46,890 nucleotides of DNA from assembly GCA_030684395.1 (NCBI GenBank), contig JAUXTT010000043.1, positions 1 through 46,890 of the forward strand, read 5' to 3'. The notes under the pieces are model-generated. The model was given only the letters and a program-made list of their open reading frames with translations, was not told the DNA's origin and made no database searches. The translations under genes were made by a program, and so were the position numbers. The stretch is from Bacteroidota bacterium (GTDB lineage Bacteria; Bacteroidota; Bacteroidia; B-17B0; Aurantibacillaceae). Below, one piece after another: positions 15,890 through 24,333 of the stretch (the first letter of the stretch is position 1; each line of letters begins with the position of its first letter).

Positions 15890-17536
15890 ATGGGTTTAAA
15901 TAATTTATTCAGAAAGAAGCCGGTTACCAGTGTCAGTGCAGATGAAGCTGAGAATCATGGAGGCGGCTTAAGCAAAGTACTTACAGTTAGAGACCTTACT
16001 TTTTTTGGTGTAGCGGCCATTATTGGGGGTGGTACATTTAGTGCAATTGGCAATGCTTGCCATGCTGCAGGACCAGCAGTTGTTATTTTATATGTTATTT
16101 GTGCAATTGCCTGTGGATTCACTGCTATGTGTTATGCAGAATTTGCTTCCCGTGTTCCCGCATCAGGTAGTGCTTATACCTACGCTTACGTTTCTTTTGG
16201 TGAGTTGTTTGCATGGATCATTGGTTGGGCTTTGTTGATGGAATATTCCATTGGTAATATTTATATTGCTTTTTCATGGAGCGGATATTTCACCAATCTT
16301 GTTCCCGGAATTCCCGAATACCTTACAATAAATTATACTGCGGCACACGATGCGTTTTTATCCAATACCGCTGGAGAAGGAATGACGGCCTGGATGAATG
16401 CACCACAAATAGGAGGATTAAGAATTATATTTGACTTACCTGCGGTTGTTATTAATGCATTGATTACTACACTTGTTTTTGTGGGCACTAAAGAATCACG
16501 TAACATAAGTAATATAATGGTAATGGTGAAGCTACTTATTATTGTGTTGGTAATTGTAGTTGGAATTTTTCATGTAGATATTGATAACTGGACGCCTTTT
16601 ATGCCTCATGGATTTACAGGTGTGATGGCCGGGGTATCTGCAGTGTTTTTTGCTTACATTGGTTTTGATGCCGTTTCAACCTTAGCAGAAGAAAGTAAAA
16701 ACCCGCAACGCGATCTCCCCCGTGGTATGATCTATTCATTGGTTATTTGTACAGTTATTTATATTGTGCTCGCATTGGTTCTTACAGGAATGGTTTCTTA
16801 TGAAGCGTTAGGGGTAAGCGATCCTTTGGCGGAGATATTTAAACTTAAGGGAGTGAAATGGATGTTGTTTATTGTTTCCATAGCGGCAGTAGTTGCTATG
16901 ACGAGCGTATTACTTGTTTTTCAAATGGGACAACCAAGAATCTGGATGAGTATGAGCAGAGATGGATTATTGCCAAAACGTTTTTCATCTATTCACCCTA
17001 AATATAAAACTCCAGGATTCTCTACCATTATTACCGGATTGGTAGTTGGTATTCCAATCTTTTTTACCGACGAAAATTTTGTACTGGATTTCACCAGTAT
17101 AGGAACCTTGTTTGCCTTTGTATTGGTATGCGGTGGTGTATTAACTCTTCCAAGAAACACAGATGCGAAAGTAAAAGGCAAGTTCAAAATGCCTTACATT
17201 AATTCGAAATGGATTATTCCGGTTGTTACATTAGCAACTTTTGTTTTAGTGTATTTATATACACCGGAAATATTTTACGAAGGAAATGTAAAAGGTGCCG
17301 CAATCAATTATCCAATGATTATTTTCTTTGTTTTGTGGGCGGTTGTTGCTGTTTTATCCTTTATTAAAAATTATTCATTGATTCCGGTTCTCGGTTTATT
17401 GTCATGCTGCTACCTGCTTACAGGTATGGGATGGAAAAACTGGATGATGTTCTCGGTTTGGTTGGTAATTGGATTGATCGTTTATTTTTTATATGGATAT
17501 AGAAAAAGTAAGTTGGCTCAAGAAACCAAAGGTTAA
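15890..17536 (+). CDS. APC-superfamily amino acid permease
   Basis: A 548-aa inner-membrane transporter of the amino acid-polyamine-organocation family (cationic amino acid transporter-like). After a ~30-residue cytoplasmic N-terminus, TM1 carries the unwound GGGTFSAIGNA segment and TM6 the SAVFFAYIGFDAVSTLAEES signature (broken helix and substrate site); 12-14 helices are visible to the end. The loop EESKNPQRDLPRGMI is the conserved cytoplasmic loop. The substrate is probably an amino acid taken up with protons; its identity cannot be read from the sequence. It is followed after ~97 bp by an SDR gene in the same direction, without a clear terminator. Confidence 0.9.
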   Translation: MGLNNLFRKKPVTSVSADEAENHGGGLSKVLTVRDLTFFGVAAIIGGGTFSAIGNACHAAGPAVVILYVICAIACGFTAMCYAEFASRVPASGSAYTYAYVSFGELFAWIIGWALLMEYSIGNIYIAFSWSGYFTNLVPGIPEYLTINYTAAHDAFLSNTAGEGMTAWMNAPQIGGLRIIFDLPAVVINALITTLVFVGTKESRNISNIMVMVKLLIIVLVIVVGIFHVDIDNWTPFMPHGFTGVMAGVSAVFFAYIGFDAVSTLAEESKNPQRDLPRGMIYSLVICTVIYIVLALVLTGMVSYEALGVSDPLAEIFKLKGVKWMLFIVSIAAVVAMTSVLLVFQMGQPRIWMSMSRDGLLPKRFSSIHPKYKTPGFSTIITGLVVGIPIFFTDENFVLDFTSIGTLFAFVLVCGGVLTLPRNTDAKVKGKFKMPYINSKWIIPVVTLATFVLVYLYTPEIFYEGNVKGAAINYPMIIFFVLWAVVAVLSFIKNYSLIPVLGLLSCCYLLTGMGWKNWMMFSVWLVIGLIVYFLYGYRKSKLAQETKG

Positions 17537-17594
17537 ATTGTAAAAGAGTAGGGAATATCTTTTAAGGCGGAAAAGTATATAGGTCGCTATAGAG

Positions 17595-17629
17595 ATATAT
17601 CAGAAATTAAAAATCATATATCAGAAATT
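17595..17629 (+). promoter_or_regulatory. Two direct repeats ATATATCAGAAATT, 21 bp apart
   Basis: Identical 14-mers start at 17595 and 17616, exactly two helical turns apart, directly before the ATG of the SDR gene at 17634. This is consistent with an operator for a dimeric or repeated regulator, but only this one site is visible. Confidence 0.35.
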
Positions 17630-17633
17630 TAGG

Positions 17634-18389
17634 ATGACAATTTTAATAACAGGGGCAACAGCCGGAATAGGAAAAGCAACAGCAGTGATCTTTGCGAAGG
17701 ATGGAAATAATATTATTATTACAGGGAGAAGACAAAACCGATTAGATGCTTTCAAAAAGGAATTGGAAGAGAAATATAAAGTAGCTGTGCTTTCACTTTG
17801 TTTTGATGTAACAAAACGAGCAGAAGTTCAAACAGCTTTTTCAAACTTACCTGATGCATTTAAGGATATTGATATTTTGGTGAACAATGCAGGCTTGGCA
17901 TCAGGGCTTTCTTCTATTCAGGAAGGTGATATTGATGATTGGGAAAAAATGATCGATACCAATATTAAAGGTTTGTTATATGTAACCAGAACCATTGCTC
18001 CGGGAATGATCGAAAGAAAAAGGGGACATATCATTAACCTTGGATCAGTTGCAGGAAAAGAGGTGTATCCAAATGGAAATATTTATTGCGCTACCAAACA
18101 TGCTGTTGATGCTTTGAATAAAAGCATGCGAATAGATATGTTGCCTCACGGAATTAAAGTAACATCTATTAATCCGGGGATGGTGGAAACAGAATTTTCT
18201 ATTGTCCGTTTTCATGGCGATGAAGAGCGTGCAAAAAAAGCGTATTTAGGTTTAACTCCATTAAACGCACAGGATATTGCAGAAACTATTTACTGGACTG
18301 CAACACGCCCTGCTCACGTAAACATCAATGAAGTGATTATAATGCCAACTGCTCAGGCTAATACAACCAATGCTATTAGAAAAGCTTAG
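17634..18389 (+). CDS. Short-chain dehydrogenase/reductase (YdfG-like)
   Basis: A 251-aa classical SDR. The cofactor motif is TGATAGIGKA (6-15), followed by GRRQNR, whose basic residues after strand 2 suggest NADP(H). NNAG lies at 83-86, the catalytic Ser at S137 (LGSVAG) and the Y150-x-x-x-K154 pair in YCATK. Closest in pattern to the YdfG/3-hydroxy acid (serine) dehydrogenase branch, given VETEFSIVRFHGDEERA and INEVIIMPTAQ. Substrate: a beta-hydroxy acid is likely by family, not proven. It is probably expressed with or after the permease gene. A CCCGATAGC palindrome follows the stop. Confidence 0.9.
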   Translation: MTILITGATAGIGKATAVIFAKDGNNIIITGRRQNRLDAFKKELEEKYKVAVLSLCFDVTKRAEVQTAFSNLPDAFKDIDILVNNAGLASGLSSIQEGDIDDWEKMIDTNIKGLLYVTRTIAPGMIERKRGHIINLGSVAGKEVYPNGNIYCATKHAVDALNKSMRIDMLPHGIKVTSINPGMVETEFSIVRFHGDEERAKKAYLGLTPLNAQDIAETIYWTATRPAHVNINEVIIMPTAQANTTNAIRKA

Positions 18390-18408
18390 GTATAATTTAA
18401 AATTGGTA

Positions 18409-18426
18409 TCCCGATAGCTATCGGGA
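18409..18426. repeat. CCCGATAGC palindrome, perfect copy
   Basis: A perfect 18-bp palindrome TCCCGATAGCTATCGGGA, 20 bp after the SDR stop codon. It is too short of T-run to be a clear terminator. Confidence 0.8.
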
Positions 18427-18491
18427 GAAAATTAAAAAAAATTGTTGTCGAATAACATTAAAAGTACGTCCTTAAAAAAAGCCGTTTTCAT

Positions 18492-19205
18492 ATGCGTATC
18501 TTAGTGTTATTATTTATAGCAGTTTCAAGTCTTGGGTTTTATATAGGGTCTGAAAAGAAAACTATTTCTGTAGAAAAGAAAAAATCCAAAACAGGAAATA
18601 ACTATACCATTATTTATCAGAATACATGTGAAATGGAGTTTGTAGACAAACGCCCCGCCGAAGATGATAAATCTATTCAGCTTTGTATTGCTGCCGCATT
18701 TACCCAATTAGATAATTATAAAATTGATGGGGCTTATTTGTGTAAAGGAAAAATAAATAATGAGAAAGGGGTAAACCATAGTGTAGGAGGGGCTTTAAAA
18801 ATAGTAAATGGAAAAGCAAGTATCTTTCCTACAAATAAAGGAAAACTGATTACTGGTAAATTCCTTAAGGATCTGTCTGCTCAAAAGGCATCCTTTTTTC
18901 AGCAAATCCAATTGGTTTCAAATGGTAACGCTTCGTCGTTTAAAGATAAAGCACATTTTCAAAGACGGGCCATTGTGATTTTTAAAAATGGAAAAACAGC
19001 CATTGTTGAATGTGCTGAGTCATTATTGTTAGCAAATTTCAGTAATGACCTTGTTGAATTTGGGGCTCAAAATGCTTTGTACACCGATATGGGAGGTTGG
19101 GATGAAGGTTTTTACATTGATCCGATAACGAAGAAAAAAGTCACAATTGGTTTAATGAAAACACACACTGCTTACCAAAGTAATTGGGTGGTTTTTAGGA
19201 ACTAG
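18492..19205 (+). CDS. Secreted phosphodiester glycosidase-like (NAGPA/DUF2233) protein
   Basis: A 237-aa protein with an N-terminal hydrophobic signal (ILVLLFIAVSSLGFYIG). The C-terminal two thirds resemble the NAGPA/DUF2233 fold: an early A-F-x-x segment (AAFTQLDNYKIDGAYLCKGK), SVGGALKIVNG, RRAIVIFKNGKTAIVECAES, and near the end FGAQNALYTDMGGWDEGFY, which sits where the family has its conserved aspartate and glycine-rich loop. Assignment is by pattern only, because the loop is DMGGW instead of the usual DGGGS, so catalytic activity is uncertain. It would act in the periplasm or at the surface. It precedes nrnA by 27 bp. Confidence 0.55.
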   Translation: MRILVLLFIAVSSLGFYIGSEKKTISVEKKKSKTGNNYTIIYQNTCEMEFVDKRPAEDDKSIQLCIAAAFTQLDNYKIDGAYLCKGKINNEKGVNHSVGGALKIVNGKASIFPTNKGKLITGKFLKDLSAQKASFFQQIQLVSNGNASSFKDKAHFQRRAIVIFKNGKTAIVECAESLLLANFSNDLVEFGAQNALYTDMGGWDEGFYIDPITKKKVTIGLMKTHTAYQSNWVVFRN

Positions 19206-19232
19206 TTTCGTACCTTTATGCAAAATTAATTT

Positions 19233-20252
19233 ATGCGTAAAGACTCTGCTGCAAGTTTCAAAAAGGTTTTATCGAAAGCAACGAATATAGTGATCATCAC
19301 ACATTGGAGTCCTGATGGAGATGCAATGGGTTCTTCATTGGGTCTTTATCATTACCTAAAACTAAAAGGAAAAAAAGTAAACGTACTCGTTCCAAATGAA
19401 TATCCTAAGTTTCTTGAATTTTTACCCGGCGACAAATCAGTGATCAATCATCAGAAACAAACTAAGAAGGCTGAAACATTAGTTCAAAAAGCTGATGTTA
19501 TTTTTACGCTCGATTTTAATTCTTTTGGAAGAATTGAGGAATTGGGTAAATCGGTTCAAGCATCTAAGGGAATAAAGATCATGATCGATCATCACCGTGA
19601 GCCTGATAACTATGCGCAATTATACTTTCACGATATCAATGCGTCTTCCACCTGTGAATTGGTATATGAACTGATAGAAGCATTGGGAGATAAAAAACTG
19701 GTAGAAAAGAAAATGGCTACTTGTTTATATACGGGCTTGCTTACCGATACAGGTTCTTTCCGTTTTCCCTCAACTACAGCAAACACTCATCGTATTGTTT
19801 CCGACCTTATCGCTAAGGGTGCAGATAACGCGGAAATCTACAATACAATTCATGATGATAATACAGTTTATCGCTTAAAAATACTGGGATATTGTTTGTC
19901 GGAAAAAATGAACGTGTTGCCCGAATACAACGCTTCTTATATTAGTTTGTCGGGAGAAGAACAAAGGAAATTCAATTATCAGAAAGGTGATACAGAAGGT
20001 GTAGTGAATTATCCGTTATCCATAAGAGGTTTAAAATTCTCTGCTTTTTTCTCTGAAGGTGATGGAATTGTAAAGGTATCTTTCAGAAGCAAAGGTAAGT
20101 TTGATGTAAATCAGTTCGCACGTAAGCATTTCAGCGGTGGTGGACATAAAAACGCGGCCGGTGGAAAGTCGGATGTATCTTTAAAACAAACCATAGCTAA
20201 CTTTTTAGACATTTTACCGTTATATAAAAAGGAATTAAACGATTCAAAGTAA
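19233..20252 (+). CDS. nrnA: DHH/DHHA1 phosphoesterase, NrnA family
   Basis: A 339-aa bifunctional oligoribonuclease/pAp phosphatase. DHH motifs: HWSPDGDAMGSS (H24, D28, D30), LDFN (D94), MIDHH (D119-H120-H121), and DTGSFRF in the following domain. The DHHA1 domain ends with GGGHKNAAGGKS, the substrate-binding glycine-rich loop. It degrades nanoRNAs and, in many relatives, converts pAp to AMP or pGpG to GMP, in the cytoplasm. The stop TAA is directly followed by the ATG of the GldI-like gene (0-base gap), so the two are translationally coupled. The same pairing is known around gldI in Flavobacterium johnsoniae. Confidence 0.93.
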   Translation: MRKDSAASFKKVLSKATNIVIITHWSPDGDAMGSSLGLYHYLKLKGKKVNVLVPNEYPKFLEFLPGDKSVINHQKQTKKAETLVQKADVIFTLDFNSFGRIEELGKSVQASKGIKIMIDHHREPDNYAQLYFHDINASSTCELVYELIEALGDKKLVEKKMATCLYTGLLTDTGSFRFPSTTANTHRIVSDLIAKGADNAEIYNTIHDDNTVYRLKILGYCLSEKMNVLPEYNASYISLSGEEQRKFNYQKGDTEGVVNYPLSIRGLKFSAFFSEGDGIVKVSFRSKGKFDVNQFARKHFSGGGHKNAAGGKSDVSLKQTIANFLDILPLYKKELNDSK

Positions 20253-20801
20253 ATGAAAAACTTTTTTATAAATGCAGCCTTATTTTTTTCTATTGTAACA
20301 GGAGTGATTTCCTGCGGTGATGGAAGAGAACAGCAGCCGCCTCATAAAGTGGAGTTTGATGAGGCAAAGGCAAAACAGCAATTAATGAATGTTCAGAAAC
20401 CTTCATTGGTAATGGAGAATGATAACATTGAATCGTACATCAAACAACATCAATTGCAAATGCAGGTTACCGGGACAGGCTTACGTTATCAAATCATAAA
20501 AGCTAACCCAAAAGGTAAAGCTATCATCTCCACCAATATTGTAAAGGTTAAATACAAAGTAGTATTGCTGGATGGTACACTTTGTTATAGTAGTGATAAA
20601 AACGGACCTAAAACATTTAAAGTGGATTTCGATAATGTAGAAACCGGAATTCATCAAGGGATAAAACTATTACATGAAGGTGAAAAAGCAATTTTTATTT
20701 TGCCTTCGCATCTTGCACATGGCTTAACCGGAGATGATGACATGATCCCGCCAAAAGCTTCTGTTTATTATGAAGTGGAAGTGATGAGTGTAAATGAGTA
20801 A
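20253..20801 (+). CDS. gldI: GldI-like FKBP-type peptidyl-prolyl isomerase lipoprotein
   Basis: A 182-aa lipoprotein: the signal MKNFFINAALFFSIVTGVIS ends at C21. Residues ~75-180 form an FKBP-type PPIase domain (VKVKYKVVLLDGTLCYSS, GIHQGIKLLHEGEKAIFILP, HLAHGLTGD, IPPKASVYYEVEVMSV). GldI is a lipoprotein PPIase needed for gliding and T9SS function in flavobacteria, assisting folding of exported machinery. The name rests on the lipobox, the FKBP domain and coupling to nrnA; another lipoprotein PPIase of the same type is possible. Its neighbours in this window include T9SS cargo genes but no other gld genes. An ACACAGAG palindrome follows the stop. Confidence 0.7.
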   Translation: MKNFFINAALFFSIVTGVISCGDGREQQPPHKVEFDEAKAKQQLMNVQKPSLVMENDNIESYIKQHQLQMQVTGTGLRYQIIKANPKGKAIISTNIVKVKYKVVLLDGTLCYSSDKNGPKTFKVDFDNVETGIHQGIKLLHEGEKAIFILPSHLAHGLTGDDDMIPPKASVYYEVEVMSVNE

Positions 20802-20808
20802 GATGCTT

Positions 20809-20937
20809 AAACACAGAGAACACAAAGAAAAAGGAGTTGCGTAGAGTTTTTTTGTTTTGGTATCTGTAAGAATCATTCTCCGTGAACTTTTTTCAGCGAA
20901 GCTAAACTCTGTAAACTTAGAGTCCTCTGTATTAAAA
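20809..20937. repeat. ACACAGAG inverted repeat, copy 2
   Basis: ACACAGAGAACACAAAG at the left faces CTCTGTAAACTTAG and CCTCTGTATT at the right, with GAGTTGCGTAGAGTTTTTTTG inside. It fills the gap between the convergent gldI-like and ndh genes. Confidence 0.7.
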
Positions 20938-20938
20938 A

Positions 20939-22228
20939 CTAGTTGCTGGATGCTTTAATGAAAGGTCTTGTAATAATTCGGATAGCTCGCTGATAAGTAA
21001 AATAATTCCACATCCAGTTGGTGAACACAACTAGTCTGTTTCTATAACCAACCAGCAACATTAAGTGCAGGAACATCCATCCTAACCAGGCAATGTATCC
21101 TTGTGTTTTGATCTTACCGCTTTCCAATACTGCTTTATGTCTTCCAACTGTTGCCATTGATCCTTTATCAACGTAAGCAAATGGAATCAAAGGCTGTTTA
21201 CTTATAAGAGAGAAAAGATTTTTTGCGATCAATCGGGCTTGTTGTATGGCAACCGGAGCAACCATAGGATGACCGTTGGGATAGTTTTTATCTCCTGATA
21301 AGAGAGCTACATCACCCATTGCAAAAATATTTTCGAACCCTTCAACTTGATTATAAGCGTTTACTTTATAGCGATTACTTCTTCCCATCTTTTCATTCGG
21401 AATCCCATCTATGTTTTTTCCCTTTACGCCTGCAGCCCAGATCACTGTTTCTGTTTGAAGAACGTCTCCGGTACTTAGCTTCATTTCTGTTCCGTTGTAT
21501 GTTTGAACAGAAGTATTGAGCCAAACTTTTACTCCGAGTTTATTCAAAAATTTGTTTGCAGCCTCAGATGATTCCTCTGACATGGATGCAAGTAGCTTTG
21601 GTGAAGCTTCAACTAAATGAACATGCATTTTTTTAGAATCAAGTTCTGTATAGTCAGCAGGAAGAACAGTTGATTTCATTTCAGCAAGTGCTCCTGCGGT
21701 TTCAACACCGGTTGGTCCACCACCCACAACGATAAAATTCAAAATGCGATCAACGTTTTTTGTTTCACTCTGACTAAGGGCTTTTTCAAATTCCTGTAAA
21801 ATGCAACTGCGAATATCGAGTGCTTCAGGAATGGATTTTAGGGTCATACAATTTTTTTCCAGTTCTGTATTTCCGAAAAAATTAGTGGTTGAACCGGAAG
21901 CAATACATAAATAATCATAAGTGTATTCGCCAATACTAGTCAACACTTTGTTTTGTTCAGGAATGATCTTTAAAACCTCTGCCATTCTGAATGCCACATT
22001 GGGTAAAGTGCTGATGGTTTTTCTTAAGGGATATGCAATTGCATCAGATCCTAATCCGCCAGAAGCAACCTGATATAATAAGGGCTGAAAAGTGTGATAA
22101 TTATTTTTGTCGAGAAGAGTTACTTTAATGGCTTTCCCTTTCAATTTTTTCGCCAATTCCAATCCGGCAAATCCACCACCAATTATGATAAGGTGTGGAG
22201 CTTTGGTGTTATGATATTCAGCTTGCAT
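20939..22228 (-). CDS. ndh: Type II NADH dehydrogenase (NDH-2)
   Basis: A 429-aa flavoprotein that oxidises NADH and reduces quinone at the membrane without pumping protons. The FAD-binding Rossmann fold is IIIGGGFAGLELAKKL (14-29) with the NYHTFQPLLYQVASGGL motif typical of NDH-2. The NADH-binding fold is FIVVGGGPTGVETAGALAE (~165-183), followed by WAAGVKG and FAMGDVALL (the second FAD motif). The C-terminal part (GYIAWLGWMFLHLMLLVGYR) gives the hydrophobic/amphipathic membrane anchor. It is monocistronic, between two ACACAGAG repeats. Confidence 0.93.
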   Translation of the reverse strand: MQAEYHNTKAPHLIIIGGGFAGLELAKKLKGKAIKVTLLDKNNYHTFQPLLYQVASGGLGSDAIAYPLRKTISTLPNVAFRMAEVLKIIPEQNKVLTSIGEYTYDYLCIASGSTTNFFGNTELEKNCMTLKSIPEALDIRSCILQEFEKALSQSETKNVDRILNFIVVGGGPTGVETAGALAEMKSTVLPADYTELDSKKMHVHLVEASPKLLASMSEESSEAANKFLNKLGVKVWLNTSVQTYNGTEMKLSTGDVLQTETVIWAAGVKGKNIDGIPNEKMGRSNRYKVNAYNQVEGFENIFAMGDVALLSGDKNYPNGHPMVAPVAIQQARLIAKNLFSLISKQPLIPFAYVDKGSMATVGRHKAVLESGKIKTQGYIAWLGWMFLHLMLLVGYRNRLVVFTNWMWNYFTYQRAIRIITRPFIKASSN

Positions 22229-22327
22229 AAAGAAATGATTAGGTTAAGGTTCAAATAATTGAGAATGCGAAGTTACATAAAAGCAGAATTGAGTAGTATG
22301 AAGTATTAAAGGAATCTGCGAGAATTT

Positions 22328-22445
22328 TTAACACAGAGAGCGCGGAGGAGAATGAGTTTCACAGAGTTTTTTTGAGTTGAGTAAGTTGCAAAAAAGATTT
22401 CTCAGTGGAACTCTCTCTAAGCTCTGTGTTCTCTGTGTTGAGGCA
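22328..22445. repeat. ACACAGAG inverted repeat, copy 3
   Basis: AACACAGAGAGCGCGGAGGA on the left, CTCTGTGTTCTCTGTGTTGAG on the right (partly), with GAGTTTCACAGAG and GAACTCTCT inside. It lies just beyond the uvrC stop codon on the minus strand. Confidence 0.75.
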
Positions 22446-22446
22446 T

Positions 22447-24252
22447 TTAGCTAGTTAGTTTGAAGTATTCAATGACCAAAGCCGCTTTCGATTTTCCGAT
22501 CACCTGCTCCAGTTCTTCGAGTGTAGCTTCTTTTATTCCTTTTACGGATTTAAAATGGATCAATAATTTTTGTGCAGTTACGTCACTTATTCCTTTAATG
22601 CCGCTTAGTTCTGTTTTAATGGTTTCCCTGCTGCGTTTGCTTCTGTGATGGGTAATGCCGAATCGGTGAGCTTCGTCACGGATGTGTTGCAGTATGCGTA
22701 ATGTCTCCGAGCGTTTATCAATATAGAGCGGAATAGAATCTCCGGGAAAATAAATTTCTTCTAATCTCTTTGCGATCCCAATTACAGTTACTTTTCCCAT
22801 CAATCCCACTTTTTCCAGACTATTGATAGCCGCTCCTAATTGTCCTTTGCCACCATCTATCACAATAAGTTGCGGCATTCCTTCACCTTCTTCAACCACT
22901 CTGCTATAACGACGAAGAATTACTTCTTCCATAGTTGCAAAATCATCCGGGCCTTCAACTGTTTTTACATTGTAGTGACGGTATTCTTTTTTTGCAGGTT
23001 TCCCATTTAGAAAAACCGTCATAGCACTCACTGCATGGGCACCTTGTATGTTGGAGTTATCGAAACAATCAATTCTACGAGGTTCTTCTTTCATGCGCAG
23101 GTCTTTCATCATCTGCTGCATGATTCTGTTTGCATTTGCATCCGGGTCAACTAAGGCTTGTTGTTTTTCTTTTTCTTTTGCATAGTTCTCTGCATTTTTT
23201 GAAGAGAGTTCTATCAGTTTTTTCTTGTCGCCAATTTTCGGAACACTTAATTCGATACCCGGAAAAGTAAATTGAATTTCAAATGGGATCAGTACTTCTT
23301 TTGTTGTGCTATGAAAACGTTGTCGGATCTCATTAATAGCAAACACCAATAATTCCTCGTCGGTTTCTTCCAGCTTTTTCTGAAGCTCAATAGTTTGCCC
23401 TTGTGTGATGGCACCGTCGGTTACTTTAAAATAATTTACAAAGGCTGAATTAGGAGATGTGTACATTCCAAATACTTCGGCATCCTGAATGGAAGGGTTT
23501 ACTACCAAGCTTCTTCCCTGGTATTTTTCTAAAGCAGTTAATTTATCTTTTATCAGTTGAGCTTTTTCAAAATGCATGTGCTCTGCTTCATATTGCATTT
23601 CTTCTTTCAAACTTTTAATAACACCTGAAATGTTTCCTTTGATCAGGTTCCTTATTTGGGAAACATTTTCATTATACTCTTCTTCAGCTTGTTTAGCCAC
23701 ACAAGGTGCTTTGCAGCGACCAATGTGAAATTCCAGGCAAGGACGAAATTTTCCTGCTTTAATGTTCTTGTCAGAAAGATCCAATGAACAAGTACGTAAT
23801 TGATATAATCCCTGAATTAAATCGAGTAAGGTTTTAAGTGCAATAACAGATGCAAAAGGCCCTAAATATTCTGAACCATCTTTTATTTTTTTTCGGGTGT
23901 AAAATATTCTTGGGAAGCGCTCATTTTTGATACATACCCAGGGATAAGTTTTATCATCCTTTAAATTGATATTATAACGCGGCTGAAGTGTTTTAATGAA
24001 ATTATTCTCCAGTAATAAGGCGTCCATTTCCGTGCTTACCTTAATAGTTTTTATATCAACTATTTTTTTCACCAGTAAACGTAATCGCCCACTATCATGT
24101 TCTTTATTGAAATAGGAGTTTACGCGTTTCTTTAAATTCTTTGCTTTTCCTACATATAAAATCTTTCCGTCTGCATCAAAATACTGATACACTCCCGGCT
24201 CATCCGGCAGGGTTTTTAAAATGGATGCAATATGTGAAATGGGATCTTGCAA
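22447..24252 (-). CDS. uvrC: UvrABC excinuclease subunit C
   Basis: A ~601-aa nuclease that makes both incisions in nucleotide excision repair. The N-terminal GIY-YIG domain includes PGVYQYFD, GKILYVGKAKNLKKRV. A cysteine-rich stretch (PCLEFHIGRCKAPC) and the UVR motif (EAEHMHFEKAQLIKDKLTAL) follow. The RNase H-like domain has the catalytic D in CFDNSNIQG and H in RDEAHRFGI, and the C-terminal (HhH)2 begins near LSGIKGISDVT. No ATG is available. Two in-frame TTG codons exist, at 24291 and at 24252; the first lies inside a CCGCAGATT repeat and yields the artefactual MICEICG, so I prefer TTG at 24252, which gives the family-length N-terminus. The start remains uncertain. Confidence 0.9.
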   Translation of the reverse strand: MQDPISHIASILKTLPDEPGVYQYFDADGKILYVGKAKNLKKRVNSYFNKEHDSGRLRLLVKKIVDIKTIKVSTEMDALLLENNFIKTLQPRYNINLKDDKTYPWVCIKNERFPRIFYTRKKIKDGSEYLGPFASVIALKTLLDLIQGLYQLRTCSLDLSDKNIKAGKFRPCLEFHIGRCKAPCVAKQAEEEYNENVSQIRNLIKGNISGVIKSLKEEMQYEAEHMHFEKAQLIKDKLTALEKYQGRSLVVNPSIQDAEVFGMYTSPNSAFVNYFKVTDGAITQGQTIELQKKLEETDEELLVFAINEIRQRFHSTTKEVLIPFEIQFTFPGIELSVPKIGDKKKLIELSSKNAENYAKEKEKQQALVDPDANANRIMQQMMKDLRMKEEPRRIDCFDNSNIQGAHAVSAMTVFLNGKPAKKEYRHYNVKTVEGPDDFATMEEVILRRYSRVVEEGEGMPQLIVIDGGKGQLGAAINSLEKVGLMGKVTVIGIAKRLEEIYFPGDSIPLYIDKRSETLRILQHIRDEAHRFGITHHRSKRSRETIKTELSGIKGISDVTAQKLLIHFKSVKGIKEATLEELEQVIGKSKAALVIEYFKLTS

Positions 24253-24270
24253 GTTTCTAATAATTCTTGT

Positions 24271-24300
24271 CCCGCAGATTTCGCAGATCAATGCGGAAAA
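24271..24300. repeat. CCGCAGATT repeat fragment
   Basis: CCCGCAGATTTCGCAGAT is one arm of the inverted repeat that is complete at 37722-37852 and 42029-42132. Its translation in one frame creates a false N-terminal extension of uvrC. Confidence 0.55.
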
Positions 24301-24333
24301 AATTGGGCAGTGAAAATATGTAAACCTTTGTTA

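Noticed and set aside
19202-19232. TACCTTTA as a promoter for nrnA
   Set aside because: The last base of the -7 consensus is wrong and no TTG lies at the right distance; read-through from the upstream gene is equally likely.
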